From positions 1-64,000 of the forward strand of contig CALRNL020000012.1 in NCBI GenBank assembly GCA_943369525.1: DNA of 64,000 nt. The letters run 5' to 3'. A program made the position numbers and the translations under genes. The notes beneath the pieces were generated by a model. It was not told where the DNA came from. It made no database searches and saw only the letters and a list, made by a program, of their open reading frames with translations. The DNA comes from BAIKAL-G1 sp943369525 (lineage in GTDB: Bacteria > Cyanobacteriota > Cyanobacteriia > PCC-6307 > Cyanobiaceae). This document shows positions 51,636-60,423 of the stretch, in pieces (within the stretch, counting starts at the first letter, position 1; every line of letters starts with the position of its first letter).

Positions 51636-51900
51636 CACGGCCTATGGCCGCGCGATTGCCCAGTTGACCGAGACCCTGCGGGAGCGGGTGCGGACCCTCG
51701 AGGGTGCGGAGGATCTATGGCAGCTCCATGATTTCTTAAGCATCCAGCGCCATTCGATCGAGGGCCATTTCGATTTCCGGCTCGATGGCATCTTGTTTGT
51801 GTTTGCCAGTTTGGTTAAGGACAACTTGCTCAACCTGGATGAATTGGTCGGGCTCGAGGCTGAGAAGTTAGCCAAGATTGCAGCCATGTCCAGGTTCTAG
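51571..51900 (+). CDS. frp: Fluorescence recovery protein
   Basis: From ATG 51571 the 109-residue protein has the FRP pattern: GWTDQEQAIVKQAFDTAYGR, EDLWQLHDFLSIQRHSIEGH, RLDGILFVFASLVKDNLLNL, DELVGL. Trp50, His53, Asp54 and Arg60, all essential in Synechocystis FRP, are at the same numbers. FRP binds active OCP on the phycobilisome and speeds its return to the dark form. Its presence shows an OCP1-type, reversible quenching system. It overlaps crtW by 65 bases, so the three genes are one transcription unit. The upstream part of the open frame reads antisense or out of frame to crtW. Confidence 0.95.
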   Translation: MMESVLAGWTDQEQAIVKQAFDTAYGRAIAQLTETLRERVRTLEGAEDLWQLHDFLSIQRHSIEGHFDFRLDGILFVFASLVKDNLLNLDELVGLEAEKLAKIAAMSRF

Positions 51901-52419
51901 TATTCCGAAAGTTCTGTTAAAGACCACAATTAGGGCCTAGCTCAGTTCTGTAAATAGGTCTTTATTCTTCTTTCGTCCTGGCCAGTCCTGGAGAGGAGGT
52001 AACTGGCTAAGTTTATCGTTGCCATGGTTGAATTGCCCGGTATTGGTGATGGGGACGATAATTATGCGGCGCTTGGCAACTGCTTTGAGAGGGAAAATAT
52101 TTTTCATTTTACCTCTCCGTTAGTGCCTGATTAGCCCTATCTGCTTGGCTGTCTGGACTCCGCAGCAAAGGGGGGGCACCCCTTCGGCAGGCCGACCGGC
52201 GTGGGGCGAGTTCGGTTTCTGCGTTGAAAGGGTGCATTCCTTGGCAATGCCGATCTGTTCGCCCGCCCGGGCTCCTGTATGGGCCCGACTCCCTGCATCG
52301 GGGACTAGGGGAATCGACCCGACGGAGAGCAGGCTGATGGGATTCACGGCGATCCTTCAGTTCGCTGACGCCAACCCCCTGGCCCCCTAGCCTCCCGGCT
52401 GCGCCGCCAGCCCTCGCCC
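51901..52419. other. About 520 bases without a convincing gene
   Basis: A 36-residue frame at 52024-52134 (plus) starting MVELPGIGDGDDNYAALGNC is present, but a GAGGAGG run near 51995 is too far upstream to serve it well. The remainder, 52140-52400, is GC-rich with no recognised RNA or domain. No terminator hairpin with T-run was found. Confidence 0.35.
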
Positions 52420-54531
52420 ATGCCCGTGCTCAACCGCTGGTCGGATGCCGCCGCCGCCGAGGCCGTGGCGACCTATGGGGCCAAGGGGGTGGCGGAAGCC
52501 CTGGCCCTGCGCACCTACTCGGCCCGGCTGCTCGGGGCCGATCCCGACCTGGTCCTCCATGGCGGCGGCAACACCTCGGTCAAAACCACGGCCACGGGAC
52601 TGCTGGGCGAAACGATCCCGGTGCTGTGTGTGAAGGGATCCGGCTGGGACCTGGCCACGATCGAGCCCCCCGGCCATCCGGCCGTGCGCCTGGAGCCCCT
52701 GCTGGCCCTCCGCGCCCTGGGGAGCCTCAGTGATGAAGCCATGGTGGCGGCCCAGCGCCAGAACCTGATCGATCCGGCTGCCCCCAATCCGTCGGTGGAG
52801 GCCCTGCTGCATGCCTTCCTGCCCCACACCTACGTCGACCACACCCATTCGATCGCCCTGCTGGCCCTGGCCGACCAGCCCGATGCCGAAGCGATCTGTC
52901 GCCAGGTCTATGGCGATCGCGTCGCCCTGGTGCCCTACGTGATGCCCGGCTTTGACCTGGCCCTGGCTGCCGCCGCCGCCTACGAGCAGGCGGCCGCCCG
53001 GGCTGCCGACCAGGGCATTGAGTTGGAGGGCATGGTGCTGCTCAAGCACGGCCTGTTTTCCTTTGGGGCGACCGCCAAGCAAAGCTACGGGCGGATGATT
53101 GCGCTGGTGCGCCAAGCCGAGGAGCGCATTGCCCTGGCGCAGAGCGCCCAGGCGCCCAGCCAACCCGCCCCCGGGCCGGCGCCCACCAGCGCTGCGGCGG
53201 CTGTGCTGCCGGTGCTGCGGGGGGCCCTGGGCCGGGCCGCCGAGGCCCAAGGGGCGCCCCTGCGCTGGCTGCTCCACCTGTGCGCCACGCCCCAGGCCCT
53301 GGAGCTGGTGAACGATCCCCGCCTGGCCGATTGGGCCGGCCGTGGCGTCGCTACCCCCGACCATGTCATCCGCACCAAGGCCCATCCCCTGGTGTTGCCG
53401 GCTGAGCCGCATGCCGCCCAGATCGAGCAGGCCCTGGGGGCCTACATCGCTGCCTACCAGGCCTACTTCCAGCGCCAGAACGCCCGGGCCGGTGGCATCA
53501 AGAGCCCCCTTGATCCCCTACCGCGGCTGGTGGCGATTCCGGGTTTGGGTCTGGTGGGCATTGGCAAAAGTGCGGCGGAGGCCTCCGTGGCGGCCGACAT
53601 CGGCCTGGCCTGGGCCCGCACCCTGCTGGCGGCGGAGGCCGTGGGCCGCTTCGAGCCCGTGGATGAGGCCGACACCTTTGCGATGGAGTATTGGAGCCTG
53701 GAGCAGGCCAAGCTCGGCAAGGGCAGCGAGAAGCCCCTGGCCCGCCAGGTGGTGCTCGTGACCGGCGCCGGCGGCGGCATCGGTGCGGCCACGGCCCGGG
53801 CCTTTGCCGCCCAGGGGGCGGAAGTGGCCCTGCTCGATCGCGATGGCGCCAGGGCCGACCTGGCGGCCAAAGCCTGCGGACCCCAGGCCCTGGTCCTGGC
53901 CTGCGACCTCACCGATGGGGCGGCCCTGGCGGCGGCCATGGACCAGGTGGTCGCGCGCTTCGGCGGCCTGGATCTGGTGGTGAGCAATGCCGGAGCCGCC
54001 TGGAGCGGCCCCATGGCCAGCCTGGGCGAGGCCGACCTGCGGGCCAGTTTCGAGCTCAATCTGTTTGCCCATCAGGCCGTGGCCCAGGCGGCCATGGCCG
54101 TGTTCCGGGCCCAGGATTCGGGTGATGCCAGCCAGGCCGCCCGCCGGCCAGTCCTGGGGGGCCAGCTGCTGTTCAACGTCAGCAAGCAGGCCCTCAACCC
54201 GGGGCCCAACTTTGGCGCCTACGGCATCGCCAAGGCGGCCCTGCTGGCCCTGATGCGCCAGTACGCCCTCGAAGGCGGAGCCGAAGGGATTCGCTCCCAT
54301 GCGATCAATGCCGACCGCATCCGCTCCGGCTTGCTCGATGACGCCATGGTCCGCTCCCGCTCCGCCGCCCGGGGCCTGAGCGAAGCCGACTACATGGCCG
54401 GCAACCTGCTTGGCCAAGAGGTGCGCGCCAGCGATGTGGCCGCTGGCTTCGTTGCCCTGGCCCTGCTGGAGCGCAGCACCGGCGTCGTGCTCACCGTTGA
54501 TGGCGGCAACGTGGCGGCGATGGTGCGCTGA
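52420..54531 (+). CDS. Class II aldolase / short-chain dehydrogenase fusion
   Basis: The 703-residue protein is a fusion. Residues about 25-430 form a class II aldolase domain: VLHGGGNTSVKT, LCVKGSGWDLATIEPPGHPA, FLPHTYVDHTHSIALLAL, VLLKHGLFSFGATAK. Residues about 445-703 are an SDR domain: VLVTGAGGGIGAATARAFAA (glycine motif), SNAGAAWSGP, and the Y-x3-K catalytic motif YGIAK, ending in a family-typical LTVDGGNVAAMVR. This matches the 'bifunctional aldolase/short-chain dehydrogenase' group, of which RhaD-type rhamnulose-1-phosphate aldolase/lactaldehyde dehydrogenase is the best known. Substrate unknown here. A metal-binding His pair DHTHS and HG are visible. Neighbours: mtnA 3 kb upstream; see findings. 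Confidence 0.9.
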   Translation: MPVLNRWSDAAAAEAVATYGAKGVAEALALRTYSARLLGADPDLVLHGGGNTSVKTTATGLLGETIPVLCVKGSGWDLATIEPPGHPAVRLEPLLALRALGSLSDEAMVAAQRQNLIDPAAPNPSVEALLHAFLPHTYVDHTHSIALLALADQPDAEAICRQVYGDRVALVPYVMPGFDLALAAAAAYEQAAARAADQGIELEGMVLLKHGLFSFGATAKQSYGRMIALVRQAEERIALAQSAQAPSQPAPGPAPTSAAAAVLPVLRGALGRAAEAQGAPLRWLLHLCATPQALELVNDPRLADWAGRGVATPDHVIRTKAHPLVLPAEPHAAQIEQALGAYIAAYQAYFQRQNARAGGIKSPLDPLPRLVAIPGLGLVGIGKSAAEASVAADIGLAWARTLLAAEAVGRFEPVDEADTFAMEYWSLEQAKLGKGSEKPLARQVVLVTGAGGGIGAATARAFAAQGAEVALLDRDGARADLAAKACGPQALVLACDLTDGAALAAAMDQVVARFGGLDLVVSNAGAAWSGPMASLGEADLRASFELNLFAHQAVAQAAMAVFRAQDSGDASQAARRPVLGGQLLFNVSKQALNPGPNFGAYGIAKAALLALMRQYALEGGAEGIRSHAINADRIRSGLLDDAMVRSRSAARGLSEADYMAGNLLGQEVRASDVAAGFVALALLERSTGVVLTVDGGNVAAMVR

Positions 54532-54621
54532 GGGACGGTTCGGTGGCCATGATCCGGCCGAACTTGGGGCCGGGGTTCGGGCGCTTGGGTTCCGGCGTGG
54601 GCCGGTTCGCGACCAAGGCGC

Positions 54622-56154
54622 CTAGGTGGGTCGGTTGGCCAGGGCCAGCCCCAGGCTGGCCCAGACCAGCACCAGGCCAAAACAGAGGCCGGTCCAGGCG
54701 GGCAGGCCCCAGCCGCTGATCGCCAGGGGGGCCACCACCGTGATCACCCCGCCGGCGAGGAGGGGTTGGAGCAGCAGCTGTTTGATCGAAAAGGCCTGCA
54801 GGGCCTCGCTGCGGTCGTCCGGATCGGCCATGCGGAGCAGCAGTAGGCCGCTGGCCGCCACGCCCGTGGCCTGGCCAAATTCGATCACCGCCCGTTCAAA
54901 CCAGTCCTGGGGCAGGATCCGAGGCGCCAGCAGCAATACCACCGCCAGGTTCCAGAGCAGCCCGGCCAGGGAAAGCACCAGAAGGGGAAGCCAGTCCTGG
55001 CGCAGCAGGGCCAGATCCAGGCCCGCCGTGGCGGCCGTGATCAGCAGGTCGGCCGAGAGGGTGCCGGTCTGGCCCTGGATCGGCGCCGATACCCAGCCGT
55101 CTAGGTGCAGGCGCTCCAGTACCAGTCGCACCAGGATCGAGCCCAGCAGGGCCAGGGGAAAGACGGGCAAGGAGTCGATCACCAGGGCGAAGACGCCACC
55201 CGTGCGCCCAGCCAGGCCGCGGAGCAGGGCCAGCAGGCCGACGCCCACCAGCACGGCCACCCCGGCCAGGGCCAGATTCACGGCCCAGGCGGCCAGGGTT
55301 TGCCGGGGCCCTTGGGGAGAAATCTCCCCCCCCGGCGCTCCGGCCTGGGCGCTAGGGGCTGGGCCGGCTGCGGCTGGGCTCGGCTGGGCGACTGGGGCCG
55401 GCCAGGAACTGGTCCAGCCCCGGCTGCGGCCCACCACCACCAGCACGCCGCCCACCAGGGTGGCGGTCAACAGCCCCACCGTGGACAGGGCCAGGCCCAG
55501 GGCTTCGCCGGCCGGAAAGCCCTGGCTGGCGTAGCTGGGCCCCATGGCGGCGGCGGAGCCATGGCCGCCCTCGAAGGCCACCTCGATCAGGCAGGCCATC
55601 AGGGGGCTCACCCCCAGCCAGGGTTGCAGCAGCAGCAATACCGCCAGGCCCGCCACCAGAAACTGGCCAAAGGCAAGGGTCAGCGCTAGCAGCACCTGGG
55701 CCGAGACCGGTCGCCACAGCCCCGCCAGCTTGGGCAACGGCTTGGCCAGCAGCAGGGTGGCGAACACCAGGGTCAAGAGCACCAGGGGCAGGTCGGCCCA
55801 GAGCCCCATCACCGCTGCCGGCAGCAGGGGCAGGGGTCCGGAGGGGGCCAGGGCCAGGCCGATCAGGCCGGCCACCAGGGCCTCGGGGATGCCGACCAGC
55901 TTGAGCTGGAGCCGTTGGCCGATCGCCCGCCCCAGGCCCAGCAACATGGCCAGAGCGGCCATGGCCAGCAGCAGCCAGGGCAGGGCCCGGGCCGGCTCCT
56001 GCAGCCAGCTCGGCAGGGAGACCAGGGCGGCCGACCAAAGCAGCCCTAGCTGGGCTGCCAGGGGAGGGAGAATCCGATCCGGCCCTGGGGCCGCCAGTCC
56101 GCTCGCCCACCCATGCGCTAATTCCGTTGTTGCCAGGGGCCCCATCAGGGACAC
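54622..56154 (-). CDS. Sodium/glutamate symporter family (GltS-like) transporter
   Basis: The 510-residue, about 12-span protein has the two inverted-repeat signature hairpins of the GltS family: FEGGHGSAAAMGPSYASQGF, and FGQATGVAASGLLLLRMADP. The E. coli GltS is 401 residues; the extra length is a Pro/Ala/Gly linker (about 255-290) and an N-terminal extension. Sodium-driven glutamate uptake is the family role; substrate is not proven. Ten bases overlap with the S9 peptidase gene, suggesting coupling. Confidence 0.85.
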   Translation of the reverse strand: MSLMGPLATTELAHGWASGLAAPGPDRILPPLAAQLGLLWSAALVSLPSWLQEPARALPWLLLAMAALAMLLGLGRAIGQRLQLKLVGIPEALVAGLIGLALAPSGPLPLLPAAVMGLWADLPLVLLTLVFATLLLAKPLPKLAGLWRPVSAQVLLALTLAFGQFLVAGLAVLLLLQPWLGVSPLMACLIEVAFEGGHGSAAAMGPSYASQGFPAGEALGLALSTVGLLTATLVGGVLVVVGRSRGWTSSWPAPVAQPSPAAAGPAPSAQAGAPGGEISPQGPRQTLAAWAVNLALAGVAVLVGVGLLALLRGLAGRTGGVFALVIDSLPVFPLALLGSILVRLVLERLHLDGWVSAPIQGQTGTLSADLLITAATAGLDLALLRQDWLPLLVLSLAGLLWNLAVVLLLAPRILPQDWFERAVIEFGQATGVAASGLLLLRMADPDDRSEALQAFSIKQLLLQPLLAGGVITVVAPLAISGWGLPAWTGLCFGLVLVWASLGLALANRPT

Positions 56155-58316
56155 CCCAGGGCGAAGTGGTGGCGGAAAAAGGCTTCCGTGGCCTCCAGCA
56201 CGGCCACCCGCACGGCGCCACTGCGAAACCCATGGCCCTCGCCTTCGAAGCGATGCACGTCCACGGGCACGCCCCTTTGGCGCAGGGCATTGGCCATGGC
56301 ATCGGTCTGGGAGGGGGGCACGACCTGGTCCTCGAGGCCCTGGAAAAAGATCACGGGCGCCTGGATGCGGTTGGCGTGGTGCAGGGGGGATCGTTGGTGG
56401 TAGGTGGCCCGCTGCTCGGGCCAGGGGCCCACCAGGCTGTCGAGGTAGTGGGCCTCAAAGCGGTGGCCATCGGCCACCAGGCCCTCCAGGTCGCTGACGG
56501 CGTAGCGGCAGGCCCCGGCCCGGAACACATCGCTGAAACAGAGGGCTGACAACACGGTGAAGCCGCCGGCGCTGCCCCCTTCGATCGCGAGCCGCTGGGC
56601 CGACGCCTGGCCGGCGGCCACCACCGCCAGGGCGGCTGCGGCGCAATCGGCGCTGTCGACCAGGCCCCAATGGCGATCGAGCCGTTCCCGGTAGGCGCGG
56701 CCAAACCCAGTGGAGCCGCCGTAGTTGACATCCAGCACCCCCCAGCCGCGGCTGGTCCAGAACTGGATTGCCAGGTTGAGGCCGCAGCGGGCCATGGCCG
56801 TGGGGCCGCTATGGCCCTTGACCAGCAGGGGGCTGGCCGGCGTGGCGCCGCCGGCCGGGGGGTAGTACCAGGCGTGGGTGTGGGCGCCGCCGTAGCCGCT
56901 AAACCAGAGGGGTTCCGGCCGGCTGATCGCCTCGGCCGCCAGGGGACTGGCGGCGGCGGGGCTATGGCGCCAGGGGCCGCCGGCGAGGTCCAGCTCCAGC
57001 AGGCCGGCGGGGCTGGTGGGCCCGCTGGCGAGGCAGGCCAGGGAGCCGTTCTCGGCGCAAAGGCCGCCAAGGTCGTTGAAGGGCAGCTCGAACGGGATCC
57101 AGCGGCCTGGCGGGGCTGGGGCAGCCCGATCCGCCGGGGTCCCGGGAGCCGGTCCCGTTGGCCGGTAAGGGACGTTTTCGAAGTCGATCCGGCCCAGTTG
57201 CCAGCTCCCCTGCACGCAGGCGCAGGCCAGCAGCTGGCGGCCATCCCAGGCGGTGGTGGCGAGGCCCAAAACCCACTGGGGCGTGGCAAATTCCGCCTCC
57301 ATCGGCAGCAGGGGCTGCCAGGCCAGGGTCGGCTTGGGCCAGGAGGGCGAAGGCGGGGCGAGGGTCTCTTCGCCATTGCCATCGCCTTCGCCATCGCCGC
57401 CGCCGTGGCCGCTGGCGAGGGCGATGGGCTCTAGGTCGGCCGCCGTGAGCGCCTCCGCCGCCGCCAGCCGCTCCAGGTTCCACCAGCCGCTGCGATCCCA
57501 GGCCACCACCAGATCGGCGGCAGGGGCCCCGGGGCCCGCAGGGTCACCCAACTCCGGATCGCCCAACCAAAGGGGCTGGAACACCGAGCTGGCCTGGCTA
57601 CGGCCGTTGTCTGACCCGGCCACGGGTCGGCAGGCCGTGAGCCCTGTGCCCAGGTCTCCGCCGGCGCCATCCCTCCCTGGCGCCGTAAAGCAGCCCAGCC
57701 AGAGTTGGCTGCGCTCCCAGGGCAGGCAGGGCTGCTGCCATTCCACCCAGGCCAGGTGGCTGCCCCGGGGGCTCAGGGTTGGGTAGCCGCAGAAATCGGC
57801 GGCCTGGTGCAGGGTCACCGGTTCGCCCCCCCGCAGGGACACCGCCACCAGTTGGTCGCGCCCGTCCGCCTCCAGCACGCCGATCCAGCGCTGGCGCCGG
57901 CCATCGATCAGACCTCCGCCGAAGGCCCGGGGGGCCGGCCCGGTGAGTTGGATGGGTCCGTTGAATGGCGCCCCGGCCGGGCCCAGGTCCAGGCGCCACA
58001 GGCAGCGGTCCCGGTCATCGACAAACACGGCGATGGCCTGTCCTTCGACGAGCCCCAGGGCGCAGGCCCCGCCCCCATAGCCATGGATGCGGCTGCGCAG
58101 GTTCCAACCGCCCGGGGTCAGCTCCTCGGCCGGGGGGCTCGCCCCCGCCCCGGCGGTGGCCACGCCAAAGGGGCGACGCATCAGGGTTGTGCGTCCCTGT
58201 TGATCGGGCCGCTGCTCCAGCCAGTGCAGTTGGCCGGCCAGGAGTTGGGGCTCCAGCAGGCTGGGGATGCGTCCCTCCACCGTGGACGCAGGCAGTCCTG
58301 CAGGGGTTGGCGTCAC
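56145..58316 (-). CDS. S9 family peptidase (acylaminoacyl peptidase-like)
   Basis: The 723-residue serine peptidase has an N-terminal beta-propeller part (LVAWDRSGWWNLERL and GLCAEN-type blades) and an alpha/beta hydrolase domain with GWGVLDVNYGGSTGFGRAYRE, the nucleophile IEGGSAGGFTVLSAL (Ser about 580), Asp in GLEDQVVPPSQTD (about 658) and His in GEGHGFR (about 694). This is the S9C-like prolyl-oligopeptidase group. It is cytosolic by lack of a signal. It overlaps the transporter gene downstream by 10 bases and is divergent from def with a 57-base gap. A peptide-to-amino-acid role is inferred. Confidence 0.9.
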   Translation of the reverse strand: MTPTPAGLPASTVEGRIPSLLEPQLLAGQLHWLEQRPDQQGRTTLMRRPFGVATAGAGASPPAEELTPGGWNLRSRIHGYGGGACALGLVEGQAIAVFVDDRDRCLWRLDLGPAGAPFNGPIQLTGPAPRAFGGGLIDGRRQRWIGVLEADGRDQLVAVSLRGGEPVTLHQAADFCGYPTLSPRGSHLAWVEWQQPCLPWERSQLWLGCFTAPGRDGAGGDLGTGLTACRPVAGSDNGRSQASSVFQPLWLGDPELGDPAGPGAPAADLVVAWDRSGWWNLERLAAAEALTAADLEPIALASGHGGGDGEGDGNGEETLAPPSPSWPKPTLAWQPLLPMEAEFATPQWVLGLATTAWDGRQLLACACVQGSWQLGRIDFENVPYRPTGPAPGTPADRAAPAPPGRWIPFELPFNDLGGLCAENGSLACLASGPTSPAGLLELDLAGGPWRHSPAAASPLAAEAISRPEPLWFSGYGGAHTHAWYYPPAGGATPASPLLVKGHSGPTAMARCGLNLAIQFWTSRGWGVLDVNYGGSTGFGRAYRERLDRHWGLVDSADCAAAALAVVAAGQASAQRLAIEGGSAGGFTVLSALCFSDVFRAGACRYAVSDLEGLVADGHRFEAHYLDSLVGPWPEQRATYHQRSPLHHANRIQAPVIFFQGLEDQVVPPSQTDAMANALRQRGVPVDVHRFEGEGHGFRSGAVRVAVLEATEAFFRHHFALGCP

Positions 58317-58372
58317 CGGTGGTCGTCTGCCGCGGCTCCTAGAATCGCCCCCAGTCGGAACGGGATTGTCCT

Positions 58373-58978
58373 TTGGCCAGCAGCTTCGCCAGGATGGCGC
58401 GTTCGGCGGAGCAGTCGAGCAAGGGGGTGCATGTCACCAAGGAGCCCCTGGACACTCCGCCCATGGCGATCCATACCCTGGGCGATGAGGTGCTGCGGAC
58501 ACCGGCTAAGCGCATCGGCAAGGTGGATGAATCGGTGCGGGAGCTGGCCCGCCAGATGTTGCTCAGCATGTATGCCGCCAAGGGCATCGGCCTGGCGGCT
58601 CCCCAGGTGGGCGTCCATCAGCAACTGCTGGTGATCGACCTGGATCTGGAGAATCCGGCCACCCCGCCCATGGTGCTGATTAACCCCGAAATCACGGCGG
58701 AAGGGGGCTCGATCTGCACCTACGAAGAGGGCTGCCTCAGCATCCCCGGGGTCTATTTCGATGTGGTGCGCCCCAGCGTGGTGGAGGTGAGCTACCGCTG
58801 CGAGATGGGCCGCAGCCGCCGGCTGAAGGCCGATGGGCTCCTGGCCCGCTGCATCCAGCATGAAATGGACCATCTCAATGGGGTCCTGTTCGTCGACCGG
58901 GTCAGCGATGGCACGGGGCTGGAGGAAGGCCTCAAGGAGAAGGGCTTCGACCGGGCCCACGTCCGCTCCCTGCTCTGA
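58373..58978 (+). CDS. def: Peptide deformylase
   Basis: The 201-residue protein has all three motifs: GIGLAAPQVG, EGCLSIPG and QHEMDHLNG (metal-binding Cys and two His). It removes N-formyl groups from nascent proteins. The first 27 residues are an N-terminal extension typical of cyanobacterial Def (with LDTPPMAIHTLGDEVLR). Start TTG at 58373; ATG at 58394 is another choice. Confidence 0.95.
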   Translation: MASSFARMARSAEQSSKGVHVTKEPLDTPPMAIHTLGDEVLRTPAKRIGKVDESVRELARQMLLSMYAAKGIGLAAPQVGVHQQLLVIDLDLENPATPPMVLINPEITAEGGSICTYEEGCLSIPGVYFDVVRPSVVEVSYRCEMGRSRRLKADGLLARCIQHEMDHLNGVLFVDRVSDGTGLEEGLKEKGFDRAHVRSLL

Positions 58979-58993
58979 ACACCTGCAATTCCC

Positions 58994-59191
58994 ATGCCGA
59001 TGAAACCCCTGGCGGGCCTGTTTTTGGCCCTGGCTTGCCTGCTAGGCATTGCCGCCACAGGCTCCGTCTTTGAACTTGCCTACGGAGAGCCCGACCTGGG
59101 CGTCACCGCCACCCGCTGGATCCTGGGCGCCTCAATCCCCGGCACCCTGGTGGCCCTGGTGGTGGCGATCCGCCTCAACCAACCGGCCTGA
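58994..59191 (+). CDS. Small two-span membrane protein
   Basis: The 65-residue product starts 15 bases after def: a signal-like first span (AGLFLALACLLGIAATGSVF), a polar loop (YGEPDLGVTATRW) and a second span (ILGASIPGTLVALVVAI). Compact, with consistent codon use. It is probably cotranscribed with def. No family name is certain. Confidence 0.65.
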   Translation: MPMKPLAGLFLALACLLGIAATGSVFELAYGEPDLGVTATRWILGASIPGTLVALVVAIRLNQPA

Positions 59192-59249
59192 TCGGGCTTG
59201 CGGCCCGATCGAGCACTTCTACGATTTCCCCCTAGCCCGAATTCTGACC

Positions 59250-60275
59250 ATGACGCGCCTGGTCCGTCCCCTGGCTGTTTTGTTTTCGCTCGTCGGTGTG
59301 GCGGCGGTCGGCTGGGCTCCAGCGCCCCCAGCCCGCGCCCAGGCCTCGATGTTCAGCACCCAGGAGGTGGACCAGGGCAAGTTCATCATCGTGGCGGCAC
59401 CGATTGGCGATGGCAGCCGCGCCCAGCTCAACATCTATGAGCAACGCAATGCCCAGCGCCCCTGCTATGCGGTGTCCGGCAGCCGGCCGGCGGTGGTGGA
59501 TCCCCTGCTGGCCAGCTTCGACTTCACCGGCATTTGCAACCGCTTCATCGATGGCAACGGCTATTCGCTGCGGATCGGCACGGCCGATCTGGGCACGGTG
59601 TATCGGCTCAGCGTTGTGAAGGACTCGGCGGAAACCCTGTTGATGGCCCAACCCACCCGGCCCGACGCCGGCCCGGAGATGGTGGTGGCGCGCACGGGCG
59701 GCCAGGGCAATGGCTTTCTGCAGCTGGTGGCCGAGCCCGGCTGGCGGGTGATGCGCCGCAGTTTCGGCACCCGGGCCCTGGGCCATGTCTACGTGTATCG
59801 GGACAGCTGGCCAGATCGGGCCACCGTCACCGGCCCCTCGCCCGAGCCCGCTACGCCAGCCACCAAGCTTTTGGTGGACCCCCAGGCCCCCTTGGAGCAG
59901 AAGGGAGCCAGCCAACCCCAGGTCCCCTTGGGCGAGAAGCCAGCCGTGGCTGGAGCCAAGTCGGCCCCGGGGACGGCCCCCACTCCCCGCCCCGGGTCGG
60001 TGCCCAGCTCCGGCTCCATTCCCAGCCAGGGAACCGTTCCAGCGCAAGGAGCCCGGCCCAGCCAAAACCAGGCCCCGGGCCAGGGGCCAGCTCCGAAACC
60101 AGGCCTGGGGGCTTCCGCTCCAGCCCTAGGTTCCGGGGGCTCCAAACCTGGTTCCCTGAATCCCAAGGCTGGGCCTGGGGCGTCCAAGCCAGGGGCAGGA
60201 GCGCCCCTGGCCCAAGCCCCCAACCTGCCCGCCCTGCCGGCCGCAGCCCCGGTTGCGGCAAAGGCCTTGCGTTGA
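59250..60275 (+). CDS. Secreted DUF3747 protein with repetitive Pro/Gly tail
   Basis: From ATG 59250 the 341-residue product has a signal peptide (LVRPLAVLFSLVGVAAVGWA, cleavage after ARA), then the DUF3747 region: FSTQEVDQGKFIIVAAPIGD, AQLNIYEQRNAQRPCYAV, FDFTGICNRFIDGNGYSLRI, GTADLGTVYRLSVV, VMRRSFGTRALGHVYVYRDS. The last 110 residues are a Pro/Gly/Ala/Gln-rich, degenerate repeat (units such as PGSVPSSGSIPSQG). DUF3747 is a cyanobacterial secreted domain without known function; the tail may span or bind the cell wall. The longest frame to 59049 reads out of frame through the previous gene and was trimmed. Confidence 0.8.
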   Translation: MTRLVRPLAVLFSLVGVAAVGWAPAPPARAQASMFSTQEVDQGKFIIVAAPIGDGSRAQLNIYEQRNAQRPCYAVSGSRPAVVDPLLASFDFTGICNRFIDGNGYSLRIGTADLGTVYRLSVVKDSAETLLMAQPTRPDAGPEMVVARTGGQGNGFLQLVAEPGWRVMRRSFGTRALGHVYVYRDSWPDRATVTGPSPEPATPATKLLVDPQAPLEQKGASQPQVPLGEKPAVAGAKSAPGTAPTPRPGSVPSSGSIPSQGTVPAQGARPSQNQAPGQGPAPKPGLGASAPALGSGGSKPGSLNPKAGPGASKPGAGAPLAQAPNLPALPAAAPVAAKALR

Positions 60276-60385
60276 TGCAGGCTGCGCCGGGTCCAGCCTT
60301 GGCTGGATTCAGCCTTGACGTAATCCAGGCTTGGGCCAGGCTCGCCATGGGTCCAATCCAGTCCAGGAAAGCCGATAGGGGCACT

Positions 60386-60394
60386 TGCTACGAT
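60386..60394 (+). promoter_or_regulatory. Extended -10 of rpsU
   Basis: TGCTACGAT, the same box as before OCP, lies 29 bases before the rpsU ATG. No TTGACA-like -35 is visible. Confidence 0.5.
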
Positions 60395-60423
60395 CCATTC
60401 ACTGCTGAGCACCAAAGCGCTTC

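Noticed and set aside
52140..52400. Possible structured RNA (6S, RNase P or riboswitch) after frp
   Set aside because: No conserved core motif of any of these RNAs could be recognised.
52387..53412. 341-codon minus-strand frame
   Set aside because: Antisense of the aldolase domain; Gly/Gln-rich shadow.
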